This document shows, piece after piece, positions 53,949-64,000 of a stretch of DNA of 64,000 bases. This DNA is from Acerihabitans arboris. Its GTDB lineage: Bacteria > Pseudomonadota > Gammaproteobacteria > Enterobacterales > Enterobacteriaceae. Under the pieces are notes generated by a model that worked only from the letters and a program-made list of their open reading frames with translations, had not been told where the DNA came from and ran no database searches. The DNA lies in contig NZ_WUBS01000001.1 in NCBI RefSeq assembly GCF_010131535.1, positions 248,001-312,000 of the forward strand, given 5' to 3'. How positions within the stretch are numbered: the stretch's first letter is position 1; each line of letters begins with the position of its first letter. A program made the position numbers and the translations under genes.

Positions 53949-55322
53949 TCAGGCCACCAGGCCGGCTTTGGCATTGAGCTGCGCCAGCAGTTTTTCGTGT
54001 ATACCGCCGAATCCGCCGTTGCTCATCACCAGGATGTAATCGCCCGGCTGCGATGTTTTTACAATCATCTCCACCAGCGTATCGACATCGGCGCTCCAGT
54101 GGGCCGGCTGTACGCAGGCCTCGGCCACCTCGCTCACCTGCCAGGGAATATGCTGGGGCTGGAATAAAAACACCTCGTCGGCGCGGCCCAGGGAAGGCGC
54201 CAGCTCGTTTTTATTCAATCCCATCTTCATGGTATTGGAGCGCGGTTCCAGTACCGCCAGGATACGCGCGGTCCCGCCGACTTTACTGCGCAGCGCGGCA
54301 AGCGTCGCCAGGATTGCCGTGGGATGATGGGCAAAATCATCGTAAAGCTTGACGCCGTTGGCGGTGCCTTTCAGCTCAAGACGGCGGCGGGCATTGATGA
54401 ACGAACCCAACGCCCGACAGGCATCGGCCGGCAGGACCCCGACGTGCCGGGCGGCGGCGATGGCCATCAATGCATTATGCATATTATGTTCGCCCACCAA
54501 ATCCCAGCTCACCTCGCCCACCGGCTCGCCCTGCAAAAACACCTGGAACTGGCTGGCGTCCGCCGCGCTCTTTTTCGCGCGCCAGCTGCCTTCCTCCCCG
54601 ATGTATTCCTGCTCGCTCCAGCAGCCCATCGCCATCACCGGCTTAAGATGCGGATCGTTATCGGGCAGGATAATTTTGCCTTTACCCGGCACCAGCCTGA
54701 CCAAATGATGGAACTGTTTCTGGATGGCCTTCAGATCGTCGAAAATATCCGCATGATCGAACTCAAGGTTATTCAGGATCAGGGTACGCGGACAGTAATG
54801 GACAAACTTGGATCTTTTATCAAAAAACGCACAGTCGTATTCATCCGCCTCCACCACAAAAAACGCGCCCTGGCCTAAACGCGCGGAAACGGTGAAATTG
54901 CCGGGCACGCCGCCTATCACGAATCCCGGTTGGTAGCCGCACTCTTCCAGGATCCAGGTCACCATACCGGCGGTGGTGGTTTTGCCGTGGGTGCCGGCGA
55001 CCGCGATTACCCAGCGTTGCTGCAGTACCCGATCGTGCAGCCACTGCGGGCCGGACATATAGCGGATCCCCCGTTCCAGCACCGCTTCGACGCAAGGATT
55101 GCCGCGGCTCATCGCATTACCGATAATGACCAGCTCCGGCTCCGGCGCCAGCTGCGCCGGATCGTACCCCTGGATCAGTACAATGCCCTGATCCTGCAGC
55201 AGCGTGCTCATCGGGGGATAGACATTATCATCGGATCCGGTCACTTCATGTCCCAAAGAACGTGCCAGCATCGCCAGCCCGCCCATAAATGTGCCGCAGA
55301 TCCCGAGAATGTGTATACGCAT
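53949..55322 (-). CDS. mpl: UDP-MurNAc:L-alanyl-gamma-D-glutamyl-meso-DAP ligase
   Basis: Mpl reattaches recycled murein tripeptide to UDP-MurNAc. MRIHILGICGTFMGGLAMLARSLGHEVTGSD is the nucleotide-binding Mur-ligase N-terminus; AGTHGKTTTAGMV is the ATP P-loop; YDDFAHHPTAI lies in the C-terminal domain. The 457 aa equal E. coli. Divergent from fbp, as the pair is in E. coli. Confidence 0.97.
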   Translation of the reverse strand: MRIHILGICGTFMGGLAMLARSLGHEVTGSDDNVYPPMSTLLQDQGIVLIQGYDPAQLAPEPELVIIGNAMSRGNPCVEAVLERGIRYMSGPQWLHDRVLQQRWVIAVAGTHGKTTTAGMVTWILEECGYQPGFVIGGVPGNFTVSARLGQGAFFVVEADEYDCAFFDKRSKFVHYCPRTLILNNLEFDHADIFDDLKAIQKQFHHLVRLVPGKGKIILPDNDPHLKPVMAMGCWSEQEYIGEEGSWRAKKSAADASQFQVFLQGEPVGEVSWDLVGEHNMHNALMAIAAARHVGVLPADACRALGSFINARRRLELKGTANGVKLYDDFAHHPTAILATLAALRSKVGGTARILAVLEPRSNTMKMGLNKNELAPSLGRADEVFLFQPQHIPWQVSEVAEACVQPAHWSADVDTLVEMIVKTSQPGDYILVMSNGGFGGIHEKLLAQLNAKAGLVA

Positions 55323-55550
55323 AGTTTTTCCATTTTTTAAGCACGAACTGCGGCTCATTCTACCGCTGCGGCCGACCGATATAAACGAATTTGATGATGT
55401 ACTCGCATTCGTTTAAGCTAAACTGCATTACATACGCAGCGGCAAATCGGTTAGTGTAAATCGGTCGTACTCATTGATAGTACTAATTGATTGATAGTAC
55501 CGCTTTTCATCCTTAGCAACATGGTCTTCTTTGGATTCAGGGAATGTGAT

Positions 55551-56558
55551 ATGAAAACGTTAGGCGAATTTATCGTAGAGAAGCAGCACGAATTTCCACA
55601 TGCCACCGGTGAGCTTACCGCGTTACTCTCCGCGATAAAATTAGGGGCTAAGATCATTCACCGCGATATCAATACCGCGGGTCTGGTGGATATCCTCGGC
55701 ACCAGCGGCGTATCCAATATCCAGGGCGAAGTTCAGATGAAACTCGACCTGTTTGCCAATGAAAAATTAAAAGCGGCGCTCAAGGCGCGCGGACAGGTGG
55801 CGGGCATTGCTTCCGAGGAAGAAGACGAGATCGTGATATTTGACGGCGAACGCTCCACCAGCGGCAAATATGTCGTGCTGATGGACCCGCTGGACGGCTC
55901 GTCCAACATTGATGTCAACGTATCGGTAGGCACCATTTTTTCTATCTATCGCCGGATTACGCCGGTAGGCACGCCGGTGACGATAGAGGATTTCCTCCAG
56001 CCCGGCAGCAAACAGGTCGCGGCGGGGTATGTGGTCTACGGCTCTTCCACCATGCTGGTCTACACTACCGGCTGCGGCGTCCACGCCTTTACCTACGATC
56101 CTTCCATCGGCGTGTTTTGCCTCTCGCACGAAAGCGTACGTTTCCCAGCCACCGGAAACATGTATTCCATTAACGAAGGCAACTATATCAAGTTCCCCAC
56201 CGGCGTTAAAAAATACATCAAATACTGCCAGGAAATGGACGAGGCTACCCACCGCCCCTACACCTCGCGTTATATAGGCTCGCTGGTATCGGATTTCCAT
56301 CGCAACCTGCTCAAGGGCGGTATCTACCTCTATCCCAGCACCGCCACGCATCCGCAGGGTAAACTGCGCCTGCTCTATGAATGCAACCCGGTGGCTTTCC
56401 TGGCAGAACAGGCCGGCGGCAAGGCCAGCGACGGCAAAAACCGCATCCTGGATATCGTGCCGGAAAAACTGCACCAGCGCTCGCCGTTCTTTGTCGGCAC
56501 CGAGTCCATGGTGAATGACGCCGAGCGCTTTATGCGCGACTTCCCCGACGAACAATAA
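55551..56558 (+). CDS. fbp: Fructose-1,6-bisphosphatase class I
   Basis: Fbp hydrolyses fructose-1,6-bisphosphate in gluconeogenesis. Metal- and substrate-binding segments [32 protein letters not shown] and the C-terminal [21 protein letters not shown] are intact. From [22 protein letters not shown] it is 335 aa (E. coli 332). It is divergent from mpl. Confidence 0.97.
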   Translation: MKTLGEFIVEKQHEFPHATGELTALLSAIKLGAKIIHRDINTAGLVDILGTSGVSNIQGEVQMKLDLFANEKLKAALKARGQVAGIASEEEDEIVIFDGERSTSGKYVVLMDPLDGSSNIDVNVSVGTIFSIYRRITPVGTPVTIEDFLQPGSKQVAAGYVVYGSSTMLVYTTGCGVHAFTYDPSIGVFCLSHESVRFPATGNMYSINEGNYIKFPTGVKKYIKYCQEMDEATHRPYTSRYIGSLVSDFHRNLLKGGIYLYPSTATHPQGKLRLLYECNPVAFLAEQAGGKASDGKNRILDIVPEKLHQRSPFFVGTESMVNDAERFMRDFPDEQ

Positions 56559-56719
56559 CAACGCTCCATGGCGCGCCAGACCCGTTAACACTGAATCAAC
56601 GGCGTGCCGATGAGGCCGAAGCCCGGGCGCCTCATGGCACGGTAGGCCATCCGCCCACCGCCCCGGCCAGCGGGCCGGCAGATGCCCATCCTGCGCAGCA
56701 AGCCTGCGCGATCGGACCA

Positions 56720-58321
56720 TCAGGCCGCCACCGCCACGTCGTTGTCTTCAGCCGCCGCCGGCCCCTCTTCCAGCTGGAACACCGCCATACTGTTGGTCAA
56801 CTGCCGGGACTGCGCCTGCAGCGAACGCGTCGCCGCGCTTGACTGTTCCACCAGCGACGCATTCTGCTGCGCCACCGCATCCATCTGCGACACCGCCAGG
56901 CAAATCTGTTCGATACCCCGGCTCTGCTCATCGGTGGCACTGGAAATCTCACGCATCAGCCTGGTCACCCGCATCACCTCCTCGGAAATCTCGTCCATGG
57001 TCTCGCCGGCGGTATGGGCCATCTCCGACCCCTCGTTAACCCGCCCCTGCGATTCCTGGATCAGCCCTTTGATCTCCTTGGCCGCCTCGGCGCTGCGATG
57101 CGCCAGATTGCGCACTTCCCCGGCCACCACCGCGAAACCCCGGCCCTGCTCGCCGGCGCGCGCCGCTTCCACCGCCGCGTTCAGCGCCAGGATATTGGTC
57201 TGGAAGGCAATACCGTCAATCACGCCGAGGATATCGGCGATTCGCCGCGAACTCGCGGTAATCGCCTGCATCTTTTCAATGACGTAGCACACCACCTCGC
57301 TGCCCTTATCCGCGGTATCGGACACCGTCTTCGCCAGCTCATGGGCCTCACGCGCGTGCTCGGCGTTCAGTTTCACCGTCTGGGTCAACTGCTCCATACT
57401 GGCCGCCGTCTGCTCAAGCGCCGCGGCGGAGGCCTCGGTACGCTGGGAAAGATGGGTATTGCCCATCGCCAGCTCGCGGGTGCCGGCATCGATTTGATCC
57501 CCCGCCAGGCGAACCTCGCTCACGGCGCCGGCCAGGGAATCCTGCATCAGCGCCAGGGCGCGGTTCAGCCGCGCCAGCTCACCGGCCCTGCTGGTATTCA
57601 CCGGATGATAAAGCGAGCCGGCGGCAATATGTTCCAGGTGGACGATAGCGCCATCCAACGGACGCAGGATATAGGCCCGCACCGCCAGCCAGGCCATTAC
57701 CGACAACGCCAGGGTAAGCAAACAGGCAACGAGGGTAAGGACTAATTGAACATGGGCGGCATTGGCGGCGTCATGCTGGATCTCAAGCCCGGTCCGCAGC
57801 GCAAATTGCTGGAAAGCGTCGAGCGCCTTGTCCATCTCCAGGCTAAGCGGGGTCAGCTGGGTCTCCAGCACCTGATAATAGCCGTCCACATTAGCGTTGT
57901 TCAGGGCAACGATCATAGGCTTGAGGCCCTGCTCGTTATAGCGCTGATACACCATGTTCAGCCGTTGGGCGCCCCTGGCGCCCTCGGCGGTCACCGAACC
58001 GATGGACAGGAAGGCCGCCATATCGCGATCGGCCCGCCCTGCCAGCGCCTTGACATTGGCCGTCGACGCCTGGGCTTCGTTGATAAGGCCGGTCTCATAT
58101 TGCCTTACCGCCAGCGACGCCTCGGTACGCGCCCGCAGCGAAGCGTTGTAGCTCCGGCCAAGCGCGCCCAGTTCTTCGCCCTGGATCTGGGTAATGGCTT
58201 GCAGGGAGCGCGAGCTTTGCTGGATGGTACGAATGCCGATACCACCGACAATAAACAAAATAATGGTCATCACAATCAGCCAGGTCAGTAACCCAACCTT
58301 GACACTCATGGTCTTGAACAT
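56720..58321 (-). CDS. Methyl-accepting chemotaxis protein (Tsr/Tar type)
   Basis: A transmembrane chemoreceptor signalling to CheA/CheW. TM1 is at about residues 7-33, a four-helix periplasmic Tar/Tsr-like ligand domain at about 34-188, TM2 at about 190-215, HAMP at 216-268, then a methylation/signalling coiled coil with the hairpin tip IDGIAFQTNILALNAAVEAARAGEQGRGFAVVAGEVRNLA. The 533 aa end in VAVAA without the NWETF-type CheR/CheB tether, so adaptation would need help from other receptors. AGGGGC precedes the ATG. It lies where E. coli has ytfQRT-yjfF. The ligand is unknown. Confidence 0.93.
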   Translation of the reverse strand: MFKTMSVKVGLLTWLIVMTIILFIVGGIGIRTIQQSSRSLQAITQIQGEELGALGRSYNASLRARTEASLAVRQYETGLINEAQASTANVKALAGRADRDMAAFLSIGSVTAEGARGAQRLNMVYQRYNEQGLKPMIVALNNANVDGYYQVLETQLTPLSLEMDKALDAFQQFALRTGLEIQHDAANAAHVQLVLTLVACLLTLALSVMAWLAVRAYILRPLDGAIVHLEHIAAGSLYHPVNTSRAGELARLNRALALMQDSLAGAVSEVRLAGDQIDAGTRELAMGNTHLSQRTEASAAALEQTAASMEQLTQTVKLNAEHAREAHELAKTVSDTADKGSEVVCYVIEKMQAITASSRRIADILGVIDGIAFQTNILALNAAVEAARAGEQGRGFAVVAGEVRNLAHRSAEAAKEIKGLIQESQGRVNEGSEMAHTAGETMDEISEEVMRVTRLMREISSATDEQSRGIEQICLAVSQMDAVAQQNASLVEQSSAATRSLQAQSRQLTNSMAVFQLEEGPAAAEDNDVAVAA

Positions 58322-58397
58322 AATACCGCCCCTGCATTTTCAGATGTTGATGAATACAAATCACCCGGCAGAGGCTGTACACTCCGCCTTGCATCGG

Positions 58398-58424
58398 TTA
58401 TCGGTGGCAAGGGCGAATACTTTA
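58398..58424 (-). promoter_or_regulatory. Sigma-28 (FliA) promoter of the chemoreceptor gene
   Basis: Reading on the minus strand, TAAAGTAT (58417-58424), an 11-bp spacer and ACCGATAA (58398-58405) match the FliA consensus TAAAGTTT-N11-GCCGATAA at 14 of 16 positions with exact spacing. It lies 77 bp before the chemoreceptor ATG and reads toward it. Confidence 0.85.
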
Positions 58425-58450
58425 CCGATTCAGCCGATATGAATTCGTTA

Positions 58451-58466
58451 TGTGAGTGACCTCACA
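58451..58466. promoter_or_regulatory. CRP site between chemoreceptor gene and ppa
   Basis: TGTGAGTGACCTCACA has both perfect CRP half-sites TGTGA and TCACA with a 6-bp spacer. It lies about 68 bp upstream of the expected start of the sigma-28 transcript and about 120 bp before ppa. It could act on either gene. Confidence 0.7.
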
Positions 58467-58581
58467 AGGTTGGACCGGCTGGTAAATTCGCACAGGGTTG
58501 CGCAATCAGCGGTGAACTACCGCAAATTTTGGTTATAATAGGCGTCACGCCATTATTATTGGAAAGGTTAAGGAAACTTAC

Positions 58582-59109
58582 ATGAGCTTGAATCTGGTAC
58601 CGGCAGGAAAAGATCTTCCCGAGGATATTTACGTAGTGATCGAAATCCCGGCTAATGCTTCTCCTATCAAATATGAAGTTGATAAGGAAACCGGTGCGTT
58701 GTTTGTCGATCGTTTCATGTCCACCGCGATGTTCTACCCATGCAACTATGGTTACATCAACCATACCCTTTCCTTGGATGGGGATCCGGTCGATGTGTTG
58801 GTCCCTACGCCGTATCCGCTGCAGCCCGGTTCCGTGATCCGCTGCCGTCCGGTGGGCGTGCTGAAGATGACCGACGAAGCCGGCGAAGACGCCAAGCTGG
58901 TGGCGGTGCCGCATACCAAGATGACCAAAGAATACGACCATGTTAAAGATGTGGAAGATCTTTCCCCGCTGCTGCGGGCGCAGATCACCCATTTTTTTGA
59001 GCATTACAAAGACCTGGAAGCGGGCAAGTGGGTAAAGGTCGCAGGCTGGGAAAACGCTGAAGCCGCGAAAGCGGAGATTGTCGCCTCCTTCGAACGCGCG
59101 AAAAAATAA
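58582..59109 (+). CDS. ppa: Inorganic pyrophosphatase
   Basis: Ppa hydrolyses pyrophosphate to drive biosynthetic reactions. The 175-aa family I enzyme has the Mg-binding signature DGDPVDVLV near residues 65-73, [16 protein letters not shown] and [10 protein letters not shown]-type active-site residues. The length equals E. coli (176) within one residue. AAGGAAACTTAC precedes the ATG. Divergent from the chemoreceptor. Confidence 0.98.
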   Translation: MSLNLVPAGKDLPEDIYVVIEIPANASPIKYEVDKETGALFVDRFMSTAMFYPCNYGYINHTLSLDGDPVDVLVPTPYPLQPGSVIRCRPVGVLKMTDEAGEDAKLVAVPHTKMTKEYDHVKDVEDLSPLLRAQITHFFEHYKDLEAGKWVKVAGWENAEAAKAEIVASFERAKK

Positions 59110-59173
59110 CGCGATCCGGGGCTGTTGAGGAAGATGCGCAAAGTTCAATTTGCGCATCTTCATGATGGGCGGA

Positions 59174-59521
59174 TTAGGATTCCTCGGCGCGTTTGACCCA
59201 GTCGCCGCCCTTTAACTGCCGTAATCCCTCCACCGGCCGTTGATAGACATACATCCAGGCGCCGCCATAGGGCGTCGCGATCAATGCCCGTTTATACTCG
59301 CCACTTTTGGTGCGCAGGGCATCCAGCTCGGCCAGGGTCGAGGAATCAATGCGATAGACTTCACAATATACCGTTCCCACCCCGGGGACGACCGCCGGGT
59401 AATGGCCGAGATCGTATAATTCAAAACCGGATATCACGTGATCGCCCAACCATTGGCCGTTCGTCATCCAGTGGCTGTTGCCCTGATTGCGTCTCAGACT
59501 ACCGTAGACAATTATTCGCAT
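59174..59521 (-). CDS. ytfP: Gamma-glutamylcyclotransferase-fold protein YtfP
   Basis: A GGCT-fold small protein of uncertain substrate. MRIIVYGSLRRNQGNSHWM supplies the YGSLR binding loop, and TLAELDALRTKSGEYKR the conserved Glu region. The 115 aa compare with 113 in E. coli. It starts 2 bp after the tamB stop, so it is the third gene of tamA-tamB-ytfP. Confidence 0.94.
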   Translation of the reverse strand: MRIIVYGSLRRNQGNSHWMTNGQWLGDHVISGFELYDLGHYPAVVPGVGTVYCEVYRIDSSTLAELDALRTKSGEYKRALIATPYGGAWMYVYQRPVEGLRQLKGGDWVKRAEES

Positions 59522-59523
59522 CG

Positions 59524-62500
59524 TTAAAACTCAAACTGATAGAGCAAGTCCAATGCCTGGTCGAGACCAGACACGGCTTCCAGATAAAGTCTAGGCATTA
59601 AACGGTAACGTAACGTTAGCGTTGCCAATGAATCAAAAATACCGACTCCATATTTCACTTGCAAGCCGGGTGCAACATAACCGCTGACCACTACCTGGGA
59701 TTCGTCGCCGACGCCCTGCGTATCCAGGGTTAAATTGCTCACCCCGAAAGCTGAGCCGATTTTACCCACAAGTTGACCACTTTGCGCAACCCCCATGCCA
59801 ATTAACATTGAAGTCATTGCGCTGCTGTCTGCGCCGGGGGTATTTAATCCCTGGCCCCGCAGCAGATAAGACAGCGCCTCCTGCTGCGATTTAACCGGCT
59901 CGGAGAAGACCTCCAGCCTCGGTTGATCCGCCATGCCGGTCACCCGTACGCCCGCAATCACGCTATCCGCGGTATTGTCCGGGTTACGGATGGCCTCGAC
60001 GTTCAACAACGGCTGATCCGGCGGGCCGGCAAACATCAGCTGCCCGCGCCTGACGATCAAATCCTGCCCATAGGCCCGAAAACGACCGTATGGAATATTG
60101 ATTTGGCCGTTCAGGCCCAGGCCCTGCTTATCCTGCACCATTTTCAGATCGCCCTCCAGCCTGGCTCTCAGGCCGAAGGCATCCAGGCGGACATCGCTGC
60201 CGACATGGATAATCAGGTTACTGTTGATTACGGTCGCCACTTTTGCCGGTTCCACCGGCTGCAGCCGATTGTCGAGGATCACTTCGTCGGGCGAAACGCC
60301 CACCGCGCTGGGCGGTAATTCTTTCACCACAATCCGCGCCCAGGGTATATCGACCCTGCCGTTAAGGGTAAACACCTGCGGCGCCGCCTCCAGCACGATA
60401 TCGGGTGAAACATCCATGCGCACCATGGGCGGCACGGTAATCCGCACCCGGGCGCCCTGGGCGGCGATGCGGGCGCGCCAGGCGTTAATCTGGCTCCAGT
60501 CGGCATTACCACCGAGGTTGATCTGGCCATGGGTGGTTTGGATCACCCCTTGCAGCGTCGAACTGGCGCCGTTAAACGCCATCGCCAAACGGCTCTCGCC
60601 CATGACGAACGGCATCCGGTTACCGCGCATCAGTACCTTGTCCAGCGCTAATTGTCCAAACAGCTGCGGCTGGGCGACGCTGCCGCCGACGCGCAGGCTG
60701 GCGTTGAGGATGCCGGCGACGCTTTCTCCCCGTGACAGGATGGGATTCACGATCGCCAGCGACAGCCGGTTAATGCTGAGGGTGCCGGAAAGCGTGCGCC
60801 TCCCCTGGGGATCGGCCACCACCACCTGGCCGTTGAACCGTCCGTTACCGGCAATGCCCATCTGCCAGTCCAGGCGCGCGCGATCGTGGTCCAGCCCGGC
60901 ATTGAGGTTTAAGGTCTCGAAGGCTACCGGCAGCGCATTGCCTTGGACATTTTGTACCACTTTTACCCCCTTGCCCGCCAGGGTAATCCTGGCCTGGGGC
61001 AAGCCGCCGCCCGGTTGCCAGCTCACATCGGCCCGGCCGGTAAATATACCGCTTAACGCGGTATCCGCCGGCAGGAAGGGCTTGAGCATCGCCAGGTCGA
61101 AGCGGTTAAGCGCCACGCCGGCCTGGCCGCTGGCGCCGGCCTCGATGGTGGTGGGCACGCAAAGCTGGGCGTTGGGGTTCTGCCAGCAATGGGGGCCGAT
61201 GGCAATACGTTGCGCGCTGTGCTGGTAATCCAGCGACATGTCGCGGGTAAGCCGCCATTCGCCGACCGGGCTGCCGAAGCGCGTCTGGGCCAGGGCGCCG
61301 CGCCAGCGCTGGGTCTGCCGGTCATAGCCGCCGTTCAGCGTTAATTGCCCCGACACCGGCTCGCCTTGCACAACGAGGCGCATCTGGTGCCGGCGCTCGT
61401 CGCCGGTCGCCGCCAGGGTCAGCTGGCGCACCACCAGGCTATCCTGCCGGAGCTGGTCGAGACGTAAATCTAGATCGCCGCGCACGATATCGCTGGCGCG
61501 CAGATGACCGGTCAGGGCGATACGGCGGATGGTCAGCGACTGCCAGCGCAGCCCGGCGGCGGTGAGGTCCATGTTCACCTGCGGCGTTTCCCGGTCGCCG
61601 CGGACCGCCAGGGTGCCGCGGGCGGTGCCGGCAAGGCCCGGCAGGGTGCCGTTCAGGCTCGGCGCGTCAAGCACGGCGTCCAGCGCCAACTGCTGGTTTA
61701 AATCGCCTTTGACATCCAGACTGTTGCGTCCCAGCGCCAACCTGAGATCGGGGATATGCCACTGCCCGGCGGCGTTGCCGCTCAGGGATCCGCGGGCGGT
61801 GACCTGGTTTTGCCTGATATTGCCGTCCAGCGTCAATTCGGGAATGCGTAGTTGCCAGCTGCCGCCGTGTATGCTGCCCTGGGTGGAGATTTTTCCCGCA
61901 AGTCTGGCCGGCCAATCGGGCCATTGCTTGGCGGTGTTGATGCCGCTGAGCGTCAGTTCGCTCCTCCAGCTGACGGCGTCGCTCCAGTCAATCACCGCCG
62001 TCAGGTCGGTATTGCCCTCCAGCGCCGCCACGCGCAGGCGCGACAGGATAAACTGCGTGGGATTGCCTTTGCCTTCCAGGGAGAGATCCGCCGGCGGCAA
62101 GCCCTCGCCGCCGACGGCCCCGTGCATGGCGAGCGTATAATCGACCGCCTTGCCGTCGACCTTCAGGCCCAGGTCGCGCAAGCGATACTGCGGCGCCCCG
62201 GCGAGGGGCCATTGCATGCCGGGACTGTCGAAGGTGACCGCCAGCGGCAAGCCGTTTTCGGCCAGCCGGGCGGCGACATTCAGCTGCGCCTTGATCGGGC
62301 CGGAGAAATTGAGGACGGTATCGAGCCGCTCGCGCAAACTGCCTTTTATCGTCAGTTTAATGCGCTCGCCTTTTAGCGGATCGACGTTCAGCTGGGTATT
62401 GACGGTGAAGTCCAGCGGCCATTGGCCGCCCAGTTGCGCCTTGCCGCTGGCGTTAAGCAGGCCCTGGACCGCGTCGATGCGCAGCCTGGCGAGCGTAACG

Positions 62501-63345
62501 TCCCGATCGAGGGTCTGGACCTGCATCAGGAATCGCTTCACCTGGATATCGGTATCGCCGGTCAGCCTCAGGTCAGCGCCGCGCAGTTCCTGTACCTGGA
62601 TATTGAGCGGCAAATGAATATCCGGCAAATCGGGCAACAGGGGTTTGGCGAACAACGCCGTTAAGGTTTCCGCCAGCGGCGGTTGCCGCCGCGCCGCCGC
62701 CTTTTCGGCCTCGGCGCGGGTGGCGGCGGCGCGTTTTTGTTCATCGGTTTGGACCACGGCGTCGATGGCCTGGTCGGTTATCACCGCCACGGTTTTTGGC
62801 AAGGCCACCAGCAGGCCGTTGATATCGGTAGGCGTAACGATAAGCGTATTGCCGCGAAAATCCATGCCGGTGCGGAATTGATCCAGGGCGACCACCGTAT
62901 GGTCGATTTGCACCCGCAGGCCGTTGACGCTCAGATTACGCATGATCAGTGGATAAGGGGTGCTGATCGACGCATTGTCATCCGTCCCGGCCGGCGGCGC
63001 CGCCGGCGCGGAGGCCAGCGCGGCGGTGTCCACCGCCACGTCCACCTGGCTCAGGGCGAGATCGTTAACGCATAATTCACGCTGGCGAAAGCAGGACAGG
63101 TCCAGCGCAAGATGCAACCGACCGGCTTTTACCGTCATGCCCGGCAGTTGATAGCGTACGTCCCTGAGCGTCAAATCGCGCCAGCCGCCGTTTACGCTGG
63201 CGATTTCCAGTCCGGGCACCCAGCGCGTGGCGCCCTTCAGCAGCAAATGCAGGCCGCTGGTGGTACCGATCAGATAGGCCAGCGCACCGAGCAGCAGCAC
63301 AAGAATGGTCAGGATGCCGAAGCTGATTTTCTTGGCAAGACTCAT
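59524..63345 (-). CDS. tamB: Translocation and assembly module subunit TamB
   Basis: TamB is an inner-membrane-anchored, periplasm-spanning protein that works with TamA in outer-membrane protein insertion and phospholipid transport. An N-terminal signal anchor ([21 protein letters not shown], about residues 6-26) is followed by a long beta-rich repeat (AsmA-like) and the C-terminal DUF490 domain ending LDLLYQFEF. The ATG at 63343-63345 ([10 protein letters not shown]) gives 1273 aa (E. coli 1259). It overlaps the tamA stop by 4 bp (ATGA). Confidence 0.96.
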   Translation of the reverse strand: MSLAKKISFGILTILVLLLGALAYLIGTTSGLHLLLKGATRWVPGLEIASVNGGWRDLTLRDVRYQLPGMTVKAGRLHLALDLSCFRQRELCVNDLALSQVDVAVDTAALASAPAAPPAGTDDNASISTPYPLIMRNLSVNGLRVQIDHTVVALDQFRTGMDFRGNTLIVTPTDINGLLVALPKTVAVITDQAIDAVVQTDEQKRAAATRAEAEKAAARRQPPLAETLTALFAKPLLPDLPDIHLPLNIQVQELRGADLRLTGDTDIQVKRFLMQVQTLDRDVTLARLRIDAVQGLLNASGKAQLGGQWPLDFTVNTQLNVDPLKGERIKLTIKGSLRERLDTVLNFSGPIKAQLNVAARLAENGLPLAVTFDSPGMQWPLAGAPQYRLRDLGLKVDGKAVDYTLAMHGAVGGEGLPPADLSLEGKGNPTQFILSRLRVAALEGNTDLTAVIDWSDAVSWRSELTLSGINTAKQWPDWPARLAGKISTQGSIHGGSWQLRIPELTLDGNIRQNQVTARGSLSGNAAGQWHIPDLRLALGRNSLDVKGDLNQQLALDAVLDAPSLNGTLPGLAGTARGTLAVRGDRETPQVNMDLTAAGLRWQSLTIRRIALTGHLRASDIVRGDLDLRLDQLRQDSLVVRQLTLAATGDERRHQMRLVVQGEPVSGQLTLNGGYDRQTQRWRGALAQTRFGSPVGEWRLTRDMSLDYQHSAQRIAIGPHCWQNPNAQLCVPTTIEAGASGQAGVALNRFDLAMLKPFLPADTALSGIFTGRADVSWQPGGGLPQARITLAGKGVKVVQNVQGNALPVAFETLNLNAGLDHDRARLDWQMGIAGNGRFNGQVVVADPQGRRTLSGTLSINRLSLAIVNPILSRGESVAGILNASLRVGGSVAQPQLFGQLALDKVLMRGNRMPFVMGESRLAMAFNGASSTLQGVIQTTHGQINLGGNADWSQINAWRARIAAQGARVRITVPPMVRMDVSPDIVLEAAPQVFTLNGRVDIPWARIVVKELPPSAVGVSPDEVILDNRLQPVEPAKVATVINSNLIIHVGSDVRLDAFGLRARLEGDLKMVQDKQGLGLNGQINIPYGRFRAYGQDLIVRRGQLMFAGPPDQPLLNVEAIRNPDNTADSVIAGVRVTGMADQPRLEVFSEPVKSQQEALSYLLRGQGLNTPGADSSAMTSMLIGMGVAQSGQLVGKIGSAFGVSNLTLDTQGVGDESQVVVSGYVAPGLQVKYGVGIFDSLATLTLRYRLMPRLYLEAVSGLDQALDLLYQFEF

Positions 63346-64000
63346 AGCTCTGTCCCTAATCCTATGTAGAACTGCAACCCATGTTCTTCCGGATCGCTCA
63401 CGGGCGCGGCAACGTCCAGCTTGATCGGACCTACCGGCGATTGCCACCTGACCCCGACGCCGGCGCCGGTTTTCAGGTTGGTTTGCCGGAAATCATTCAC
63501 CGCCTGGCCGGTATCGATAAAGGTGGCGCCCCACCATCTTCCGGTTACGTTGTATTGATACTCCAGCGAACCGGTGGCCAGCTTCGAGGCGCCGGTCAGC
63601 TTGCCGTCCTCGTCGCGGGGAGAAATGGCCCGGAACCGATAGCCACGGATGCTGCGATCGCCGCCGGCGAAAAAACGCAGCGACGGCGGCACCCGGTCGA
63701 AATTATTGGTTTCAATCCAGCCCAGGTTATAGCGCGCCACGAAACGGTGTTTTTCCGCCAGGGTGCGCACCCACACGTTCTGCGCCTGGATAATAAAGAA
63801 ATCCACATCCGAGGCCCAGGTGGTGTCGGACACATCGATGGAATAGCGCTGGGAGTCGCCCCAGGTGGGCATCAGGCCGCCCCGCTGGCGTGTGCGGTTA
63901 ATGGTAAAGCCCGGATAGAGCAGCATGGTGGTGTCGGTAACGTTGGCCTGGGTAAAGTGATCCAGGCTCCAGCGTAAATTGACCGAGCGTTGCCAGCCGC
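63342..64000 (-). CDS. tamA: Translocation and assembly module subunit TamA (5' end outside window)
   Basis: TamA is an Omp85-family outer-membrane beta-barrel. About 218 C-terminal residues are visible, including the L6-type motif [14 protein letters not shown] region ([18 protein letters not shown]) and the last beta strands [20 protein letters not shown] and [11 protein letters not shown]. The POTRA domains and the start lie beyond base 64000. Its stop overlaps the tamB ATG by 4 bp. Confidence 0.96.
   Translation of the reverse strand, partial: GWQRSVNLRWSLDHFTQANVTDTTMLLYPGFTINRTRQRGGLMPTWGDSQRYSIDVSDTTWASDVDFFIIQAQNVWVRTLAEKHRFVARYNLGWIETNNFDRVPPSLRFFAGGDRSIRGYRFRAISPRDEDGKLTGASKLATGSLEYQYNVTGRWWGATFIDTGQAVNDFRQTNLKTGAGVGVRWQSPVGPIKLDVAAPVSDPEEHGLQFYIGLGTEL

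Noticed and set aside
55767-56720. 317-codon minus-strand open frame opposite fbp
   Set aside because: Shadow of fbp; the sense protein is intact over its full length.
60098-61228. 376-codon plus-strand open frame opposite tamB
   Set aside because: Antisense to the beta-rich part of TamB, which is conserved to its C-terminus.

Overview
The window is a 64 kb chromosomal segment of a gamma-proteobacterium of the order Enterobacterales. Almost every gene can be matched from memory to an Escherichia coli K-12 counterpart of nearly the same length and in nearly the same local order. The moderately high GC, the loss of several E. coli genes inside otherwise conserved blocks, and a candidate secreted effector suggest a Sodalis-like (Bruguierivoracaceae/Pectobacteriaceae) host-associated or recently free-living lineage. 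That placement is an inference, not a demonstration.

Layout. (1) 1-14464 matches the E. coli 99-min block: radA (cut by the window edge), serB, ytjB, the deoCABD operon, yjjV, ytjA, osmY, prfC, rimI-holD, rsmC and three identical tRNA-Leu(CAG) genes. (2) 14753-15847 is a membrane diguanylate cyclase in an AT-richer pocket. (3) 16205-53676 matches the 69-73-min block: yhbO, yhbP, yhbQ, yhbS, ubiT, ubiUV and yhbW; the minus-strand translation/RNA-decay superoperon metY-rimP-nusA-infB-rbfA-truB-rpsO-pnp-nlpI-deaD; leuU-secG-glmM-folP-ftsH-rlmE; yhbY, greA, dacB; rplU-rpmA-yhbE-obgE; ispB; sfsB flanked by two Mu-type DNA-binding genes; mdh, argR and yhcN. (4) 53949-64000 matches the 96-min block: mpl, fbp, a methyl-accepting chemotaxis protein, ppa, ytfP, tamB and tamA (cut by the window edge).

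Functional themes. Nucleoside salvage (deo), O2-independent ubiquinone synthesis (ubiTUV), ribosome assembly and translation factors, RNA decay (pnp, deaD), membrane protein quality control (ftsH), peptidoglycan synthesis and recycling (glmM, dacB, mpl), and outer-membrane translocation (tamAB). The chemoreceptor is preceded by a close match to a sigma-28 promoter (TAAAGTAT-N11-ACCGATAA) and an exact TGTGA-N6-TCACA CRP core, so the organism is, or recently was, motile.

Most unusual items. A 398-aa minus-strand gene between metY and leuU (34840-36036), where E. coli has argG, has a central region that can be aligned by eye with eukaryotic RhoGAP domains, between a basic N-terminus and an Ala-rich tail. 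A divergent pair resembling the phage Mu repressor/ner control region (49292-49678 and sfsB), with a second Mu-type DNA-binding paralog after it, has short direct repeats spaced 22 bp apart upstream of both paralogs. Functions for these two loci are hypotheses. The remainder is conserved housekeeping sequence.
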